Program-made: the position numbers and the translations under genes | Source: an uncultured Clostridium sp. | GTDB lineage: Bacteria; Bacillota; Clostridia; TANB77; CAG-508 | DNA length: 6,584 bases | Assembly: GCA_900553685.1 (NCBI GenBank) | Contig: USEI01000035.1 | Coordinates: 1-6,584 of the forward strand | Reading direction: 5' to 3' | Shown: positions 5,361 through 6,584 of the stretch, piece after piece | Layout of the letters: each line of letters starts with the position of its first letter | Numbering within the stretch: position 1 is the stretch's first letter | Notes under the pieces: model-generated | Seen by the model: the letters and a program-made list of their open reading frames with translations, nothing else | Databases searched by the model: none | Told to the model about the DNA's origin: nothing

Positions 5361-6059
5361 TAAATCTAATAATTCTTTTATTTCAAATTTAGGTTTATAA
5401 TAAGTATTATTTATTAAGTTATTATAGTTGCACCAACAAGTATCAATATTGTTTTCTATTCCGCCTCTTATATCTTTTTCTATATCATCACCTATAAATA
5501 AAATTTCCTTTTTTTCACTTATATTAGCCTTTTCTAACAAAGCTTCATAATATTTAAAATGTGGTTTCATAAAACCTATTTCTTCTGCTGAAAAAGTAAG
5601 TTCAATAAATTTTAAAATACCTAATTTCTCTAACTTCGTACCTAAAGCAACTTTAGGACCATTAGTCGCAATTATTATTTTATATTTTCTTTTATATAAA
5701 TATTCTATTACTTCATACGTATTTTTTTGAGGAACTACTTTTAATTTCATTCCTTCCATATAAATATTATTTATTTTCACAGCTTCTTGATAACTAATCT
5801 TATCTTCTCTATAAAATTTTAAAAATCTACTTGCTCTTATCCACTCAGTTTTCTTTTTTATATCATCTTCAAATGGTGTAATAATTTCTCCATTAGCTCT
5901 CGCCCTCCATGTTTCTATATCGATCTTATGAAACTTTAAAAACTTTTCTTCTGAATATTCTTCATTTTTTAATTTCATAAGATATTTAAAAGCTTGTTTT
6001 ACATTTTCATAATCATCTGTTAATGTATTATCTAAATCAAAAATTAAAACTTTATACAT
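5346..6059 (-). CDS. HAD-superfamily hydrolase, YjjG/YfnB-type (probable 5'-nucleotidase)
   Basis: This is a cytoplasmic phosphatase of the haloacid dehalogenase superfamily. All four motifs are present in the 237-aa protein. Motif I is FDLDNTLTDD, with nucleophile D8 and acid/base D10. Motif II is ATNG (T132). Motif III is FMKPHF (K165). Motif IV is IGDDIEKDIRGG (D191, D192, D196), which binds Mg2+. The cap region at about 15-105, with a W in IETWRARANGEI, and the stretch GGIENNIDTCWCN resemble the YjjG/YfnB group, whose characterised members dephosphorylate pyrimidine nucleoside monophosphates, including non-canonical ones. The exact substrate here is inferred, not shown. The ATG at 6059 is preceded by AGGAG (6065-6069) at 5 nt. 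The gene stands alone between the rRNA operon terminator and the YihY gene, 182 bp further on, without obvious co-regulation. Confidence 0.93.
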   Translation of the reverse strand: MYKVLIFDLDNTLTDDYENVKQAFKYLMKLKNEEYSEEKFLKFHKIDIETWRARANGEIITPFEDDIKKKTEWIRASRFLKFYREDKISYQEAVKINNIYMEGMKLKVVPQKNTYEVIEYLYKRKYKIIIATNGPKVALGTKLEKLGILKFIELTFSAEEIGFMKPHFKYYEALLEKANISEKKEILFIGDDIEKDIRGGIENNIDTCWCNYNNLINNTYYKPKFEIKELLDLKNIL

Positions 6060-6153
6060 CTATACTCCTATTTCATATAATATCTCATTATGTTTTTATT
6101 TATATATCCTAAAGTTATATAATTGAATATATATCATATATTGAATACATAAA

Positions 6154-6194
6154 TATATAATTAAATACATTATAATAATATATTTAATTATATA
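6154..6194. repeat. Perfect 14-bp AT-only inverted repeat
   Basis: TATATAATTAAATA (6154-6167) and its exact complement TATTTAATTATATA (6181-6194) are separated by 13 bases. It lies in the HAD leader or upstream region. It contains only A and T, so it could be a regulator site, a cruciform-prone element, or chance at this composition. Confidence 0.6.
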
Positions 6195-6220
6195 ACTTAA
6201 TTATATACTTAATTATAAAT
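6184..6220. repeat. Three direct copies of a TTAATTATATAC-like unit
   Basis: Copies lie at 6184-6196 (TTAATTATATAAC), 6197-6208 (TTAATTATATAC) and 6209-6220 (TTAATTATAAAT). The first copy overlaps the right arm of the inverted repeat. No known iteron or operator consensus is recognised. Confidence 0.55.
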
Positions 6221-6279
6221 TTACTATTTTATTTAATTATTCTAAAATTTTTTTATACAAATAAATATTTAATAATCAT

Positions 6280-6308
6280 AATATATACTATTATTTTAAA
6301 GTTTTCAA
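6280..6308 (-). promoter_or_regulatory. Candidate promoter for the HAD gene
   Basis: On the minus strand there is TTGAAA (6303-6308), a 17-nt spacer and TATATT (6280-6285). The spacing is ideal and the boxes are close to consensus. It would give a leader of about 210 nt that includes the inverted repeat at 6154-6194. In DNA this AT-rich, false hits are likely and a closer promoter could exist. Confidence 0.3.
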
Positions 6309-6400
6309 GGATAAAATTAGAGATTAATTTAATTAAAAACTAAAGTTCTTTAAATATGAACATCAAGATCTTATATAAATAAATTATGTATAATTATAAT

Positions 6401-6435
6401 AAAAAAAGAGTTATCCATTTCAGACAACTCTTTTT
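6401..6435 (-). terminator. Intrinsic terminator of the rRNA operon
   Basis: AAAAAGAGTT (6403-6412) pairs with AACTCTTTTT (6426-6435), with further TC/GA pairing inside across one mismatch. On the minus strand the stem runs into a T tract through 6401. It lies about 100 nt after the 5S rRNA 3' end. The symmetric A/T flanks could let it work in both directions, but nothing on the plus strand needs it. Confidence 0.82.
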
Positions 6436-6443
6436 GGTACCTT

Positions 6444-6462
6444 TTTCTGATTTGCACAGAAA
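6444..6462 (-). repeat. Small inverted repeat between 5S rRNA and the terminator
   Basis: TTTCTG (6444-6449) and CAGAAA (6457-6462) form a 6-bp stem with a 7-nt loop. It sits in the transcribed 3' trailer of the rRNA operon, just before the terminator, and may be a processing or secondary hairpin. Evidence is limited to the pairing. Confidence 0.35.
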
Positions 6463-6533
6463 CAATAAAATTATAAATTATATACTAATTTTATTATTCT
6501 CTACTAACTTAGAGTAAAAAAGGCATAAAAAAA

Positions 6534-6584
6534 CTGGCGACTTCCTATTTTCCCAACAAGGTAACTCGTAAGTATCTTCGGCAC
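6534..6584 (-). rRNA. rrf: 5S ribosomal RNA, 3' part (cut by window edge)
   Basis: The minus strand begins GTGCCGAAGATACTTACGAG and ends GGAAGTCGCCAG. This matches the 3' portion of a 5S rRNA: the GUGCCGAAGAUACU loop E/helix IV region, a GUUGGGAAAAUAGG segment, and the 3' strand of helix I (GUCGCCAG). The mature 3' end is near 6534. The 5' half, and presumably 23S and 16S rRNA, lie beyond the right edge. No tRNA gene is found between 5S and the terminator. Confidence 0.9.

Larger units (their letters stand above)
6060..6402. other. Extremely AT-rich gene-free stretch upstream of the HAD gene
   Basis: About 340 bases with almost no G or C hold the HAD ribosome binding site, a candidate promoter (6280-6308), a 14-bp inverted repeat (6154-6194) and three copies of a 12-13-bp direct repeat (6184-6220). 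I find no convincing small ORF or RNA gene. Many TATAAT-like strings occur by composition alone, so promoter calls here are weak. Confidence 0.6.

Noticed and set aside
6121..6220. Repeats considered as a CRISPR array or replication iterons
   Set aside because: The units are only 12-13 bp, contiguous, almost pure A/T and imperfect, without unique spacers, a Rep gene or DnaA boxes.
6436..6533. Possible tRNA between the 5S rRNA and the terminator
   Set aside because: There is no acceptor stem, no T-loop GGTTCRA-type motif and no room for a cloverleaf; only a 6-bp hairpin and A/T runs are present.

Overview
The window comes from a very AT-rich, low-GC Firmicute, most likely an uncultured or gut-type member of the Clostridia. 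This rests on the base composition, AGGAGG-type ribosome binding sites, a CIRCE heat-shock operator and the protein families present. All genes that I accept lie on the minus strand. Stops are TAA, TAG and (for the yihY-type gene) TGA, and tryptophan is TGG where I checked it, so the code looks standard bacterial (table 11).

Layout in transcription order, from the right edge to the left: (1) the 3' part of a 5S rRNA gene, cut by the window edge, followed by an intrinsic terminator that closes an rRNA operon; (2) a gene-free, extremely AT-rich stretch with a perfect 14-bp inverted repeat and a candidate promoter; (3) a HAD-superfamily phosphatase of the YjjG/YfnB type; (4) a six-helix YihY/UPF0761 membrane protein; (5) pyruvate kinase, with its own promoter at the tail of the YihY gene and one strong plus one weaker terminator behind it; (6) a small heat-shock protein (Hsp20), with a CIRCE operator over its promoter, a long hairpin-rich leader and a strong GC-rich terminator; (7) a two-gene unit of unrecognised proteins (357 aa and 143 aa), driven by a near-consensus promoter, with the second gene's ribosome binding site overlapping the first gene's stop codon.

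Most of the window is ordinary housekeeping sequence arranged as short transcription units. Three start codons are best moved downstream because the Shine-Dalgarno site lies inside or over the longest open frame: the 357-aa unknown (GTG at 1583), Hsp20 (ATG at 2292) and YihY (GTG at 5136).

The parts most worth a second look are the unknown two-gene unit at 62-1583, the CIRCE-controlled Hsp20 with its structured leader, the unusual motif variants in pyruvate kinase, and the inverted repeat that mirrors the last five codons of the HAD gene. I see no CRISPR array, insertion sequence, phage module, tRNA or recognisable defence system.
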